A DNA stretch of 64,000 nucleotides from MGIIb-O2 sp002494975 (GTDB taxonomy: Archaea > Thermoplasmatota > Poseidoniia > Poseidoniales > Thalassarchaeaceae), in NCBI GenBank assembly GCA_028355015.1, contig JAOMRN010000005.1, positions 1-64,000 of the forward strand. The letters are read 5' to 3'. The position numbers and the translations under genes were made by a program. The notes below the pieces were generated by a model. That model had not been told where the DNA came from. It was given only the letters and a program-made list of their open reading frames with translations, and did no database searches. Position 1 is the stretch's first letter; each line of letters starts with the position of its first letter. Below are positions 28,295-37,814 of the stretch, in pieces.

Positions 28295-29398
28295 ATGGGG
28301 CTGCCATATCGTGTATTTGGGAAGCCTATGTTAGGCCTTATCGATTCTGAAAAAGCACATAGTTTAGGGATTTCTGTATTGACAAACTTTGGTCAAACAT
28401 CTGTAGGTCGTAAAGTTCTTGATAGCCTCTATCATGCTCCTGAATTACCAACACAAGTATTTGGAATGGATTTTCAGCATCCTTTGGGACTTGCAGCAGG
28501 GTTTGATAAAAAAGCGCAGGCATTATCTGCATGGCCATCTTTAGGTTTTTCTTGGATTGAATATGGTGGAGTTACTAGATTCCCTCAAGATGGAAATCCT
28601 AAACCGCGAATGTTCAGGGCGAATAAAGAAAATGCTCTAGTTAATAGAATGGGATTTAACAACCCCGGTTCTCTAGCTGTACGAGATAGTCTACTTGAAA
28701 GAAGATCCAAGGGCCAGTGGCCAAATAATCCCATTGCAGCTAATATTGGTAGGTCAAAGAAAGTCTCTAACGACGATGCTCCAAATGATTATGCGTCTAC
28801 TTTAGATATACTGTGGGACTTTTCAGATTTGTTTGTACTAAATGTCTCTTCACCAAATACCCCTGGGCTTAGGGAATTGCAAGGTGAGGAGCACCTTTCC
28901 AAGGTTCTTGAGGCATGTAATAATATTCGTGATAGGAAACAGGATTTCAAACCTATTTTACTCAAATTTTCTCCAGATATGGAAGATGAAATATTATTAA
29001 ATTCTGTTGAAACTGCCATGAAATCAAAGATAAATGGTTTTGTAGCAACAAACACTACTGTGTCTCGATATGTACCGAAGAATTCTCAATCTCGTTCTGT
29101 TTTCGCACAAACTGGAGGGCTATCTGGAAGACCTCTCCAAGCGCGTTCTTTAGAAGTAGTTAATTTGTTGTATGATTATACCGATTCTAAAGTCCCATTA
29201 GTAGGTGTAGGCGGCATTGATTCAGTAGATTCAGCATGGGATATGATAAATTCGGGGGCATCATTGATACAGTTATATTCTGCATTAGTTTTCCAAGGTC
29301 CTTCTGTAGTATCTCACATAATAAAAGGTCTCAAGAGAAAAATTAACGAAAATAACTTTTCAAATATTGATGAAGTAGTTGGTTATTACCATAAATGA
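28295..29398 (+). CDS. pyrD: Dihydroorotate dehydrogenase, quinone-dependent (class 2)
   Basis: A 367-residue flavoenzyme of pyrimidine synthesis, oxidising dihydroorotate. Class 2 features are the extra N-terminal helices (MGLPYRVFGKPMLGLIDSE), the catalytic serine in NVSSPNTPGLR and the FMN-site GGLSGRPL and VGVGGIDS blocks. Class 2 enzymes are membrane-associated and pass electrons to quinone, unlike the class 1B type common in many archaea, so this agrees with the menaquinone gene at 21.9 kb. The 3' end overlaps an extended frame of the next gene, so the two may be co-transcribed. Confidence 0.92.
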   Translation: MGLPYRVFGKPMLGLIDSEKAHSLGISVLTNFGQTSVGRKVLDSLYHAPELPTQVFGMDFQHPLGLAAGFDKKAQALSAWPSLGFSWIEYGGVTRFPQDGNPKPRMFRANKENALVNRMGFNNPGSLAVRDSLLERRSKGQWPNNPIAANIGRSKKVSNDDAPNDYASTLDILWDFSDLFVLNVSSPNTPGLRELQGEEHLSKVLEACNNIRDRKQDFKPILLKFSPDMEDEILLNSVETAMKSKINGFVATNTTVSRYVPKNSQSRSVFAQTGGLSGRPLQARSLEVVNLLYDYTDSKVPLVGVGGIDSVDSAWDMINSGASLIQLYSALVFQGPSVVSHIIKGLKRKINENNFSNIDEVVGYYHK

Positions 29399-29438
29399 AT
29401 ATCATAAACCTCTTGAGTATCATTCACTTGGGAGATTC

Positions 29439-29822
29439 ATGTCTGCAACTAGATCAACGAGATTGTTGATTGTTGGCGTTGCTTTACTTGCTCTAATTTC
29501 ATTAATGCTAATCAGTGTAGATCCTGAAGTACAATATACTGTAGATGAAATTATGGAATCTCCGAGTGATTTCGAAGACGAAGAAGTTCATCTTAGAGGT
29601 ATTGTAATGGAGGGTTCTGTAGATGATGTAAACAAAGTTTTCATCCTTTCAGGTACTGAAGCACAGATATTCGTAGATATTTCTTATGTCGCATTACCCG
29701 ATGGTTTCGCTGAAGGCTATGTTATTGCAGTTAAGGGCGATCTTCTCAAAGTTGATGATAAATGGATAATTTCTGCCAACTCGATACAGACCGGTTGCCC
29801 TTCAAAATATGATGCGGAATGA
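29439..29822 (+). CDS. ccmE: CcmE-like haem chaperone, cysteine type
   Basis: A 127-residue protein with one N-terminal membrane helix (LLIVGVALLALISLMLI) and an OB-fold domain: YTVDEIMESPSDFEDEEVHLRG, IVMEGSV and AVKGDLLKV. At the end, where standard CcmE has HxxxY to bind haem covalently, this one has C120-P-S-K-Y124. CcmE carries haem to apocytochromes c outside the membrane, and Cys-type CxxxY variants are known from archaea and some bacteria. A longer frame reaches back to 29379. No other ccm gene is in the window. Confidence 0.7.
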   Translation: MSATRSTRLLIVGVALLALISLMLISVDPEVQYTVDEIMESPSDFEDEEVHLRGIVMEGSVDDVNKVFILSGTEAQIFVDISYVALPDGFAEGYVIAVKGDLLKVDDKWIISANSIQTGCPSKYDAE

Positions 29823-29880
29823 AAAAAATCTTCTAACTCTCTTAAGGGGTTCATTAAAATGGGTCGTTAAACACGGCTAT

Positions 29881-30188
29881 ATGGGCTAGGGGGAGTGTTG
29901 ACGTGCTCTATTTTTCACAAATCGTCAATAATGGTGACCCGAAGTCTGAGGGCGGCGTAAACGAGCCATCGATGACCCATTGGGCAACGTCGATACTTCG
30001 CCTCCAAGAGATGCAGGTTGGCATAACGAACTTCCGGAGGGAAATTCGAAGTGCCTTATACCCGGGAACCAGGTCAGGCGCGGAAGCGAGCAGCCCGACT
30101 GGGGATGCTGGATGCCTTGGAATAGCGGAGTTGAGAAGTTCAATGATATATTATCGATGATGACGAGCGTCCACCGAAGACGTGCCCA
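29881..30188 (+). ncRNA. Signal recognition particle RNA (7S RNA)
   Basis: About 308 nt, the archaeal size. The S-domain helix 8 is unmistakable at about 30064-30097: ccaggtcagg, a cgc stem, the GGAA tetraloop, then gcgagcagcc, i.e. the symmetric and asymmetric loops that bind SRP54. The ends pair (tgggc 29882-29886 with gccca 30184-30188), as in archaeal SRP RNA where helix 1 closes the molecule. A T run (30193-30197) follows as a likely terminator. The exact ends are estimates. Open frames inside it are not genes. Confidence 0.9.
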
Positions 30189-30671
30189 CTAATTTTTATT
30201 CCGTGGTATACCCTTGAGATCGCCCATTTGGCACACAATTTCAAAGTGTTTTTCGGTAACTGGTTGTACTGATAACCTACTTCCTTTCATTAATAGTTTC
30301 ATGCCGTCTAATGCAGGGTTATCTCTCATTTCTTGTAGAGGTATTATTCTGTTCATTCCTTCAATTGGCTTGATATTTACCATCATCCATCTTGGATTTT
30401 CAGGAGTAGCCTTCTCATCATAATAATTAGATGAAGGATCTTGAGCGGTATGGTCTGGATAACCTTCCTTGCATATTTCTGCTACACCTGCGACATGAGG
30501 TGGTTTAAAATTCGAATGATAGAATAGTACTAAATCACCTAATTTCATATCATCTCTCATCATATTTCTAGCTTGATAATTTCTCACTCCGTCCCAGTGT
30601 GTTTCACCATCTTCAACTAGCATTTCCCACGGGTAAACATGTGGTTCACTCTTCATCAACCAGTAATTCAT
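30189..30671 (-). CDS. EVE domain-containing protein
   Basis: A protein of about 160 residues starting MNYWLMKSEPHVYPWEML. With GETHWDGVRNYQARN, GDLVLFYHSN and VAGVAEI it matches the EVE/PUA-like fold, thought to bind modified bases in DNA or RNA. The upstream-extended frame to 30719 would overlap the RND gene, so the ATG at 30671 is used. Its stop abuts the 3' end of the SRP RNA on the opposite strand. The function in this organism is unknown. Confidence 0.88.
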   Translation of the reverse strand: MNYWLMKSEPHVYPWEMLVEDGETHWDGVRNYQARNMMRDDMKLGDLVLFYHSNFKPPHVAGVAEICKEGYPDHTAQDPSSNYYDEKATPENPRWMMVNIKPIEGMNRIIPLQEMRDNPALDGMKLLMKGSRLSVQPVTEKHFEIVCQMGDLKGIPRNKN

Positions 30672-30708
30672 GTTCCTACGGAGACCAACGAGTGAATGAA
30701 AGTTTTCG

Positions 30709-33651
30709 TCACCAAGCATCTTCTGCAGAGCCCATGATTAATGTTGCATCGATTGCATCCGCCTCATCTCTCTGAATTGCTCTTTTGAGGCCAGCAGTTT
30801 GAACCATTCTAGATACTCCTCCAGTCAAATTAACATTCGCTTTAACCATTAATGAGTAAATTGCAGGCAATAATATTAGTGCAGAAATAGCCGCTATAAT
30901 TAACAATACAATTATCACCTTAATGAATGGTCCAATTGCTGGGATTGGTATACCCAATGCGCATAACATACCTGCTGAAGTAACCGTCGTAGCTTCGAAC
31001 AAACTCATGCCTGTGCTGGCACATGCAGATTTTATTGCTTCTAGTGACCCGCCTAATTCCCGGACTCTGTTAGCTATATGTATTGAGAAATCCACCCCCA
31101 CTCCTACCAGTATTGATCCTATCATTACAGTAACTAGGGACATAGATACTCCCCAAGAATCCATTATTAGCCATTGCATTGCCACTGTAAAACCTACAGG
31201 TAGTGTGGTCAATAATGCATAGAAAATATCTCTAAATACAAGAGCTAAGACGATTACTGTGAAAAGCAGAGCATAAAATAATGACCTCCATTGCGATCCT
31301 ACAATTAAATCGTTAACTTCAATGGTGACAGATGCAACTCCGATAAGTTCAGGTTCTCCGTTGGTGCCTCCAAGTCCTGAATTAGCAGCGTGTTTGTTAA
31401 CTAAATAAGTAGCCTCTTCTGTACCTACAACATCCATGAATGGCATATCGATATATATTAGGCTACTCTCAAATTCTCCCGAGATAAATAATTCTCTCAT
31501 TTCAACAGTTAGACTCTCATAGAACACGTAGAGTAAGAAGTTTTGAGCCTGCTGTCCCCCTAGTTCCTGTGCATCTAAAGTGTCAAGAGTTCTCCAAAAG
31601 GACGCATTTCCTGATTGTCCGTTATCGAATACTAAATGTCCTAGATCTTTGATTGATTGAGGTACACCAGGGGTTTCGTCAATTATATCGGCAATAGGAG
31701 CTCCCGAAACATTTACCGATACGGCTATCGCTTTCATCAAGAAAACTATGGATACTGCAGTAACTTTCTCAACTTCTGCACATTGCCGCTCGAGTTTTTC
31801 TATTTTTTCCAACCCACTATAAGGGTCTTGAACGGTCGGAGATAAAAAATCAGGACTCGCTAAGATGTCTTCTGATATTTTTAGAAAACCGGGCTGTCCT
31901 GATTCGAATTCATCACTGTATAGTTTCATCGCTTGCACCGCCTCTACATCCTTCGGGGCCATTTCTAACAAGTCAAGATTTGATTCGACTTGTTCTCTAG
32001 AATATCCTGCAGAGATAATCATTGCTATCATAAATAATGCTAAAGTTACTTTAGTCCATTTAATAGGTATAGAAACAATTTTTACAAATACATCGGGTGG
32101 TGGATGAGAAGGTTTCTTTAAATCTAATATTAATGTTAAATTAGGTACCATCAGCATCGTCATCACATATACTACAACAATACCAAATGCAAGAGATATA
32201 CCTACTGTTTGTATTGGTGCCATTGGAGTTAATGCTAAGGAAATAAAACCAATTATAGTTGTCATAGCAGACAAAAACACTGCTCTTCCGGTTGAGTTTA
32301 ATGCCTCTTCTATTTTTTCTTCTGGTGTGCCTTTAGCTTCTGCGTAACGATTTGTTATGTGAAGCCCATATGATACACCTAGTGCAAGAACAATCGGTCC
32401 GACAATAATTACAGTCATTGTAACTTCATAGTTGGTAAATCCTATGATACCCATTGTCAAGAAAACTGAACATAAAGTTGGCAGACCTGCGATTATTAAG
32501 ACCTTAACTCCTTGAACAAGTCGAAACCTTCCTGTTTGTAATAAGTCGCAATGGAATAAGAATAAAGTTATGGCTACTAAGACGACACCAATTGGAAATA
32601 CGTTCCAAAAGAGATTGAAAGATTCTTCAGTAACTGCGTTAGTGATAGGAGCGGGTCCGGTTAATGTCATGTTGAGGCCTAACTCTGACCAATATGTGTT
32701 CTCTGGATATGGTTTGTCTGATGATTCATTTATGACACTTTTTAGATTATCAATATTACTTTGAGTCAATTCAATGATTCCGGGGACATCCGCGTCACTT
32801 GAGATTCCCATGATTATAACTGCCCGATTCCATTGAGGTACTCCAGAATCATTGAGATTCTGTTCCGCACCTTCTCCACCAACATCTCTGACTAGTTTAT
32901 CTAAAGCATTTTGAGGCATTTCTCCTAATATCTGATCCACTCTGTTTTGTTCATCAGGTATAGCGTAGTTTCCTAAAATATCTTGCTGCTCATCAATTAT
33001 TTCATTAAACTGTTCAGCGAGTTCATCTTGGCCAAGTGCTGTTCCTAATCCTGAGGTAAATGCTTTGGCTACTCTGCCAGCACTAGAATTAACTTCTTTG
33101 ATTACAGCAGAAAGAGATAAAACATATATTATTTCATCATTTTCACCACCATCATTTCGATCGTAATTCATCGCATTTTCCATAGCATCTATCTGGTCTA
33201 GAATCGGGAGAAGGGAAATATTGTATTTATCTGACTCTACATAGATTATCATGACATTTGTTGTCCAATCTTCTTCTACTTCTTCTATTAAAACTGCTAC
33301 TTGCGAACCATCAGGCAAGTAAACTTCTAAATCACCATTTACATTCATTGATGATTCTTCATTACAGATTGAATTTTGAAATTGCTCTCTACAATCTATA
33401 GCTCCTGAATGCAAAGTAAAGAAACCAGTAACAACTAAACATAAAACAACTGTTAAAACAGGTGCTTTAACTAAAGCCTGAGTACCAGTCATTCCCGACA
33501 TAGATCTTCTAATCTTATTTGGTGTCATTATCACTGTATCTTTTAAAGAATTTAAGTCAATATTTTTCATTGATTGTTTTATTGAAGAAGATGTATTCGC
33601 AAGACTTCTAGACGTTTTTTTTCCAGATTTTTCATCACCTCCTGGAACCAT
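30709..33651 (-). CDS. RND-superfamily (MMPL/SSD-type) exporter
   Basis: A 980-residue protein with the duplicated RND plan: a helix near residue 70, a large external domain (about 90-340), five helices, a second helix-plus-external-domain unit (about 530-780) and five more helices. The GVSYGLHITNRYAE and GVGVDFSIHIANRVRE segments are the conserved TM4-type motifs with charged residues used in proton coupling. Archaeal members are predicted lipid or small-molecule exporters; the substrate is unknown. The N-terminal 50 residues are polar and basic. It is followed by the EVE gene. Confidence 0.85.
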   Translation of the reverse strand: MVPGGDEKSGKKTSRSLANTSSSIKQSMKNIDLNSLKDTVIMTPNKIRRSMSGMTGTQALVKAPVLTVVLCLVVTGFFTLHSGAIDCREQFQNSICNEESSMNVNGDLEVYLPDGSQVAVLIEEVEEDWTTNVMIIYVESDKYNISLLPILDQIDAMENAMNYDRNDGGENDEIIYVLSLSAVIKEVNSSAGRVAKAFTSGLGTALGQDELAEQFNEIIDEQQDILGNYAIPDEQNRVDQILGEMPQNALDKLVRDVGGEGAEQNLNDSGVPQWNRAVIIMGISSDADVPGIIELTQSNIDNLKSVINESSDKPYPENTYWSELGLNMTLTGPAPITNAVTEESFNLFWNVFPIGVVLVAITLFLFHCDLLQTGRFRLVQGVKVLIIAGLPTLCSVFLTMGIIGFTNYEVTMTVIIVGPIVLALGVSYGLHITNRYAEAKGTPEEKIEEALNSTGRAVFLSAMTTIIGFISLALTPMAPIQTVGISLAFGIVVVYVMTMLMVPNLTLILDLKKPSHPPPDVFVKIVSIPIKWTKVTLALFMIAMIISAGYSREQVESNLDLLEMAPKDVEAVQAMKLYSDEFESGQPGFLKISEDILASPDFLSPTVQDPYSGLEKIEKLERQCAEVEKVTAVSIVFLMKAIAVSVNVSGAPIADIIDETPGVPQSIKDLGHLVFDNGQSGNASFWRTLDTLDAQELGGQQAQNFLLYVFYESLTVEMRELFISGEFESSLIYIDMPFMDVVGTEEATYLVNKHAANSGLGGTNGEPELIGVASVTIEVNDLIVGSQWRSLFYALLFTVIVLALVFRDIFYALLTTLPVGFTVAMQWLIMDSWGVSMSLVTVMIGSILVGVGVDFSIHIANRVRELGGSLEAIKSACASTGMSLFEATTVTSAGMLCALGIPIPAIGPFIKVIIVLLIIAAISALILLPAIYSLMVKANVNLTGGVSRMVQTAGLKRAIQRDEADAIDATLIMGSAEDAW

Positions 33652-33806
33652 AACACTACCCTCTCATGTATTCGTGGTCGAGGAAGGGACTTCAACCCAA
33701 CGCTCTCCATCTCATTCTAAACCGTATTTCGTTCATATTGCTAACTCGGCAATAGTCAAGAATAAGTTACTGCGGGGTTAGTACATACCGCTCAGGTGTG
33801 ATTGTC

Positions 33807-36272
33807 ATGGGTAAGCCGAAAATAACGGATAAAAGATGGTCAATAGACCTTGAAAAACGCATACAAGAGGAGCACTATGGCGAATCTTATAGTTCACGCT
33901 ATTCATTCAATCCAAATTCAGAAAAAGAAATTTTTGTGATAGATACTCCTCCTCCATATCCTAGTGGGACGTGGCATATTGGTGCTGTAGCACAATACAG
34001 TATGATAGATGTGATTGCCCGCAGTCAGAGATTATTAGGGAAAGAGGTATATTTTCCATGGGGAGTAGATCGTAATGGAATAAACATTGAATTCACTGTA
34101 GAGAAAAAAACAGGGAAGAAAATGAGAACCTTTGAAAGGGGAGAATTCATTGATTTATGTAAAGAAACTATTGAAGAATATACTCAAGCAATGAGAGAGA
34201 CCGCTTGCCGAGTAGGTTTGTCATGTTCTTTCGAGTCTGAATATCTTACCGATTCTCCTGAATACAGGGGCGTTACCCAATCAATATTTGTAGATTTATT
34301 TAAGAAGGGGAATATTATTGAAGATTTACGCCCTAACATTTACGACCCCGTCGAAGGTACTACAATTGCCGATGCCGAAGTGCAAAGAATATCTCGCCGA
34401 ACTAAACTTTGTGATATTCTTTGGAAAACTGAAGAGGGAGAGGAAGTAGTAATCACGACAACCCGTCCAGAATTAATTTGTGCATGTGGTATAGTATTGG
34501 TACATCCCGAGGATAGCCGATATGCACATTTAGTTGGTAAAGAATTAATTTTACCTCTTCCTGTAAATGGACGAACTAAGAAAGTTCTTGTTTCATCCCA
34601 TCATTCTGTGAAAATGGATTTTGGTTCAGGAGTTTTGATGGTATGTTCATTTGGCGACCAGAATGATGTTTCAGTCTTCAGAGAGTTTGGTCTTGAGCCA
34701 TTTGTTGCAATTAATCTCAAAGGTGAGATGACTGATATATCTGGTCCTCTTTCTGGGCTTACAGTGTTAGATGCTAGGAAAAGAGCAATTGAAATTCTTG
34801 ATGATAGCGGTGTCTTATCTTCTATAATTGATCATGAACAAGAAATACCTGTTAGTGAAAGAGGGAATAATCCTGTGGAAATAATATTGCTTAAAGAGTG
34901 GTATGTTCGACAAACACATACGTTAGAACGTATGAACGAACTAATTTCTGAAATTAACTTCATACCCCCTAGAAACAAGCAATTCCTTGATGATTGGATG
35001 CAAAATATATCCATTGATTGGCCGATTTCTAGAAGGCGTTGGTACCATACAGAAGTTCCAATTTGGTATAGTGAAGATGGAAATAAGGTCGTCGTACCAC
35101 CTTCAGGAGGGTATGTGCAACCTTGGAGAGATTCTCCACCTTCTGGATCAGAAGTATTAGATCGTGTAACCCGGACAAAGTTAGGAAGTTATGATCAACT
35201 CTCGAACGAGTTAGGGACACTAACTGGTGAAGAGAAAGTGTTTGATACTTGGATGGATTCTTCTAATTCTAACTTATTTGTATCGGGATACGGTAAGGAT
35301 GAAGAATTATTCAATAGAGCTTTCCCTACTGCTTTACGTCCTCAAGGTAAGGAAATTGTCAGAACATGGCTATACTACACATTGCTAAAAAGCACTCTTT
35401 TATTGGATAAACCTGGTTTTGCTAATATATGGATAGATGGACTAGGAATGGATCCATGGGGGCGTAAAATGTCTAAGTCTCTTGGTAACGGTATTGATGC
35501 TAATTCAGTATTAGAATGTGGTGCAGGTGGAAGGACTGGGTCATGGAAGATCAAAGGTTCAGACGGCAAGCAAGTAAATCTCAAAGCCAATAAAATTGGA
35601 AGTGAATGTTTCCGTCTTTGGAAAGCCTGTGATGCTCAGGTAGGAGATGACTTCCATATCAACCCCGAAGAAATTGAAGCAAAATATTTTGGTATTTTAA
35701 CAAAAATATTCAATGTTGCTAGGTTTGCGAGTCAGTTTGATGTGCCATTAGATTTAGATACAGTTCCTTCTGATTTAGAACCAGAAGATAAATGGATTCT
35801 CTCAGAGTTTGGGCAAACTATGTCTAAAGTCGAAGAATCTTGGGAAAATGTAGATATCTATAATGCCGCTCAATCAATTAAGAATTTCAGTACTGGAGTT
35901 TTTCCAAGTCATTGGTTGGAGATGGTGAAGTCACGCTTGTATGATGGTGATGAAATCGCATCATGGACACTACACCGAATTGTTAGAGACATTCTAACCA
36001 CTTTAAGTCCAATATGTCCATTTTTCACTCACTATCTTTCTACGACATTGTATGGCAATAGTTCTGTAGATGTCAGAGAATTCCCAGCAATTATCTCTAG
36101 TGACAAAGATCTTCTCAAATTAACTGATTCACTTATTGAATTTAATTCCGAAGTATGGAAAACAAAGAAAGATTCAGGAATATCCCTTAACACAGAAATA
36201 TCTGATATTATAATCCCTGAAGAATTAGAAGTATTAACTACTTCTCTCAATAGGATGCATAGGATAACTTAA
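33807..36272 (+). CDS. valS: Valyl-tRNA synthetase
   Basis: A class Ia synthetase of about 821 residues. The HIGH-type motif lies in PPYPSGTWHIGA, with alanine in place of the last histidine. The KMSKS motif is exact in GRKMSKSLGNG. The editing domain is present (TTTRPELICACGIVLVHPED). The DTPPPYPSG and WPISRRRWYHTEVPIWY segments support ValRS over IleRS or LeuRS. The C-terminal anticodon domain is compact and lacks the coiled coil of bacterial ValRS. A GTG at 33798 is an alternative start. It ends with a shared stop codon with serA. Confidence 0.88.
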   Translation: MGKPKITDKRWSIDLEKRIQEEHYGESYSSRYSFNPNSEKEIFVIDTPPPYPSGTWHIGAVAQYSMIDVIARSQRLLGKEVYFPWGVDRNGINIEFTVEKKTGKKMRTFERGEFIDLCKETIEEYTQAMRETACRVGLSCSFESEYLTDSPEYRGVTQSIFVDLFKKGNIIEDLRPNIYDPVEGTTIADAEVQRISRRTKLCDILWKTEEGEEVVITTTRPELICACGIVLVHPEDSRYAHLVGKELILPLPVNGRTKKVLVSSHHSVKMDFGSGVLMVCSFGDQNDVSVFREFGLEPFVAINLKGEMTDISGPLSGLTVLDARKRAIEILDDSGVLSSIIDHEQEIPVSERGNNPVEIILLKEWYVRQTHTLERMNELISEINFIPPRNKQFLDDWMQNISIDWPISRRRWYHTEVPIWYSEDGNKVVVPPSGGYVQPWRDSPPSGSEVLDRVTRTKLGSYDQLSNELGTLTGEEKVFDTWMDSSNSNLFVSGYGKDEELFNRAFPTALRPQGKEIVRTWLYYTLLKSTLLLDKPGFANIWIDGLGMDPWGRKMSKSLGNGIDANSVLECGAGGRTGSWKIKGSDGKQVNLKANKIGSECFRLWKACDAQVGDDFHINPEEIEAKYFGILTKIFNVARFASQFDVPLDLDTVPSDLEPEDKWILSEFGQTMSKVEESWENVDIYNAAQSIKNFSTGVFPSHWLEMVKSRLYDGDEIASWTLHRIVRDILTTLSPICPFFTHYLSTTLYGNSSVDVREFPAIISSDKDLLKLTDSLIEFNSEVWKTKKDSGISLNTEISDIIIPEELEVLTTSLNRMHRIT

Positions 36273-37246
36273 TTCAGAGCAGTCGAAGGTTTTTCCCCCT
36301 CTAAATGTTCGATGATAAGTCCCGCCATTTCAATTCCAATTCTTTCTTGTGCTTCTTTAGTAGCAGCACCAATATGTGGTGTCCCATGAAAATTTTCATG
36401 CTTGAACAATGGATTATTAATTGCAGGTTCGATTTCAAATACATCCAAAGCTACACTAGAAAGTTGTCCACTTTCTAGTCCTTCTAATGCAGCGTTTTCA
36501 TCTATGATTCCTCCTCTAGCGCAATTAATTAGGTGATTTCCACATTCTATTCCATCACTTCCTCTACCTGGCATTAAATTAATCCTTGAAGCATTGGCCA
36601 AATGATAGGTTTCTTCTGTTAAGTTACAATGTATGGATATGTGTGTACACATCTTGAATACACTATCTACGTCTTTATACAAAACACAACCTTGTTTCCT
36701 CGCTACTTCATCTGTTACATATGGGTCATATGCATGTAATTCCATACCTAATGCTCTGGCTGCAGCCCCAACACCCTGAGCAATTCTCCCATATCCTATT
36801 AATCCCAAGGATTTCCCAGAAAGTTCTGATCCAACTAGTTCTTTTTTAGCCCAAACACCATTTCTTAATTTCCGATCTGCTATTGCTATATTCCTACAGG
36901 AAGCGAGAAGGTGTGCTATTGTCATTTCAACTACACTTCTTGTCGACGCTCTAGGGGTATTACATACTGTGATATTATTTTCAGTTGCAATTTGAATATC
37001 GATATTATCTACTCCAACTCCGGCTCTACCGATAAATGAAAGTCCCTTATTTCCATTTCTTGACGCTAAGATCACTTCTTCGGTCATTTTTGTCGCACTT
37101 CTAATTACTACTGCATCAAAATCTAATAATACTCCGCCTAGTAATTCTTCCTTGGAATAATGTTGAATCACTACCTCGTGTCCTGAAGAAACTATCATTT
37201 CAACTGCTTTTTTGTCCATTCCATCTGTAACAGCGACTCTCGCCAT
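36269..37246 (-). CDS. serA: D-3-phosphoglycerate dehydrogenase, short form
   Basis: A 325-residue D-isomer-specific 2-hydroxyacid dehydrogenase, probably the first step of serine synthesis. The NAD motif is GLIGYGRIAQGV. Catalytic residues are the Arg in NCARGGIID, the Glu in DVFEIEP and the His in TPHIGAAT. The GRAGVGVDNID block is typical of SerA. The C-terminal regulatory/ACT domain of long SerA is absent, so feedback control by serine is not expected. Other 2-hydroxyacid dehydrogenases remain possible. The stop TAA overlaps the valS stop by four bases. Confidence 0.82.
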   Translation of the reverse strand: MARVAVTDGMDKKAVEMIVSSGHEVVIQHYSKEELLGGVLLDFDAVVIRSATKMTEEVILASRNGNKGLSFIGRAGVGVDNIDIQIATENNITVCNTPRASTRSVVEMTIAHLLASCRNIAIADRKLRNGVWAKKELVGSELSGKSLGLIGYGRIAQGVGAAARALGMELHAYDPYVTDEVARKQGCVLYKDVDSVFKMCTHISIHCNLTEETYHLANASRINLMPGRGSDGIECGNHLINCARGGIIDENAALEGLESGQLSSVALDVFEIEPAINNPLFKHENFHGTPHIGAATKEAQERIGIEMAGLIIEHLEGEKPSTALN

Positions 37247-37349
37247 AACTCTTCTAGTATAACTTACTCAATCAATATTACTAATGTAAATCATCAACCT
37301 TAGTATTCATAATCCGGTACCCGATGCGCTTACACAGAGGTAAGGTATT

Positions 37350-37814
37350 ATGACTGATAAAGGAATAAATAATGATGAGATATTAACAATAGAAGCAAGT
37401 GCACATTGTGATGGTCCATGTGGGGTATATGATCCTGCTAGCGCTCGAGTAGCCGCTGAAGCAGTACAATCAATGACTAAGAAAATGATGGCATTAGAGG
37501 TTCCAGATACTCAATCTGAGCAATTTGTGGGATATCTGAACACTATGTCGCGCTATGCAGCAATCAAAGAAGAAGAAGCACAGAAATGTAAAGATGAATT
37601 ATTAGTTCTATGGACTGATTTCTTCAAGCCACAACATCTTGATTCTATACCTGAACTTCATGATACTTTCTGGCAAGCAGCAAAATTATGTTCTGCATGT
37701 AAAGTAGAAGTTTCAGTTCAACACGCGCAAGAATTAATGGATGCTGTAGAATCTATTCACAATATGTTCTGGACGGCAAAAGGCCGTGAAGTACCATGGA
37801 TTCGCGCTTCTTAG
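37350..37814 (+). CDS. sodN: Nickel superoxide dismutase precursor
   Basis: A 154-residue precursor of Ni-SOD, which dismutates superoxide. The diagnostic nickel hook HCDGPCGVY begins at His19. Cleavage of the 18-residue propeptide must expose His19 as the new N-terminus, so that its amine and side chain plus Cys20 and Cys24 bind nickel. The four-helix-bundle remainder (KMMALEVPDTQSEQFVGYLNTMSRY and the final KGREVPWI) is as in bacterial enzymes. Its 3' end overlaps sodX by 19 bases. The family is best known from bacteria and some algae. Confidence 0.94.
   Translation: MTDKGINNDEILTIEASAHCDGPCGVYDPASARVAAEAVQSMTKKMMALEVPDTQSEQFVGYLNTMSRYAAIKEEEAQKCKDELLVLWTDFFKPQHLDSIPELHDTFWQAAKLCSACKVEVSVQHAQELMDAVESIHNMFWTAKGREVPWIRAS

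Noticed and set aside
29903..30192. Three open frames (both strands) with GC-rich, odd composition
   Set aside because: They lie inside the SRP RNA, whose helix 8 and end pairing are clear; the frames are a by-product of the RNA's composition.
33652..33797. A possible tRNA-like or RNA gene in the gap before valS
   Set aside because: No acceptor or T-arm pairing could be found; it is treated as a promoter region.
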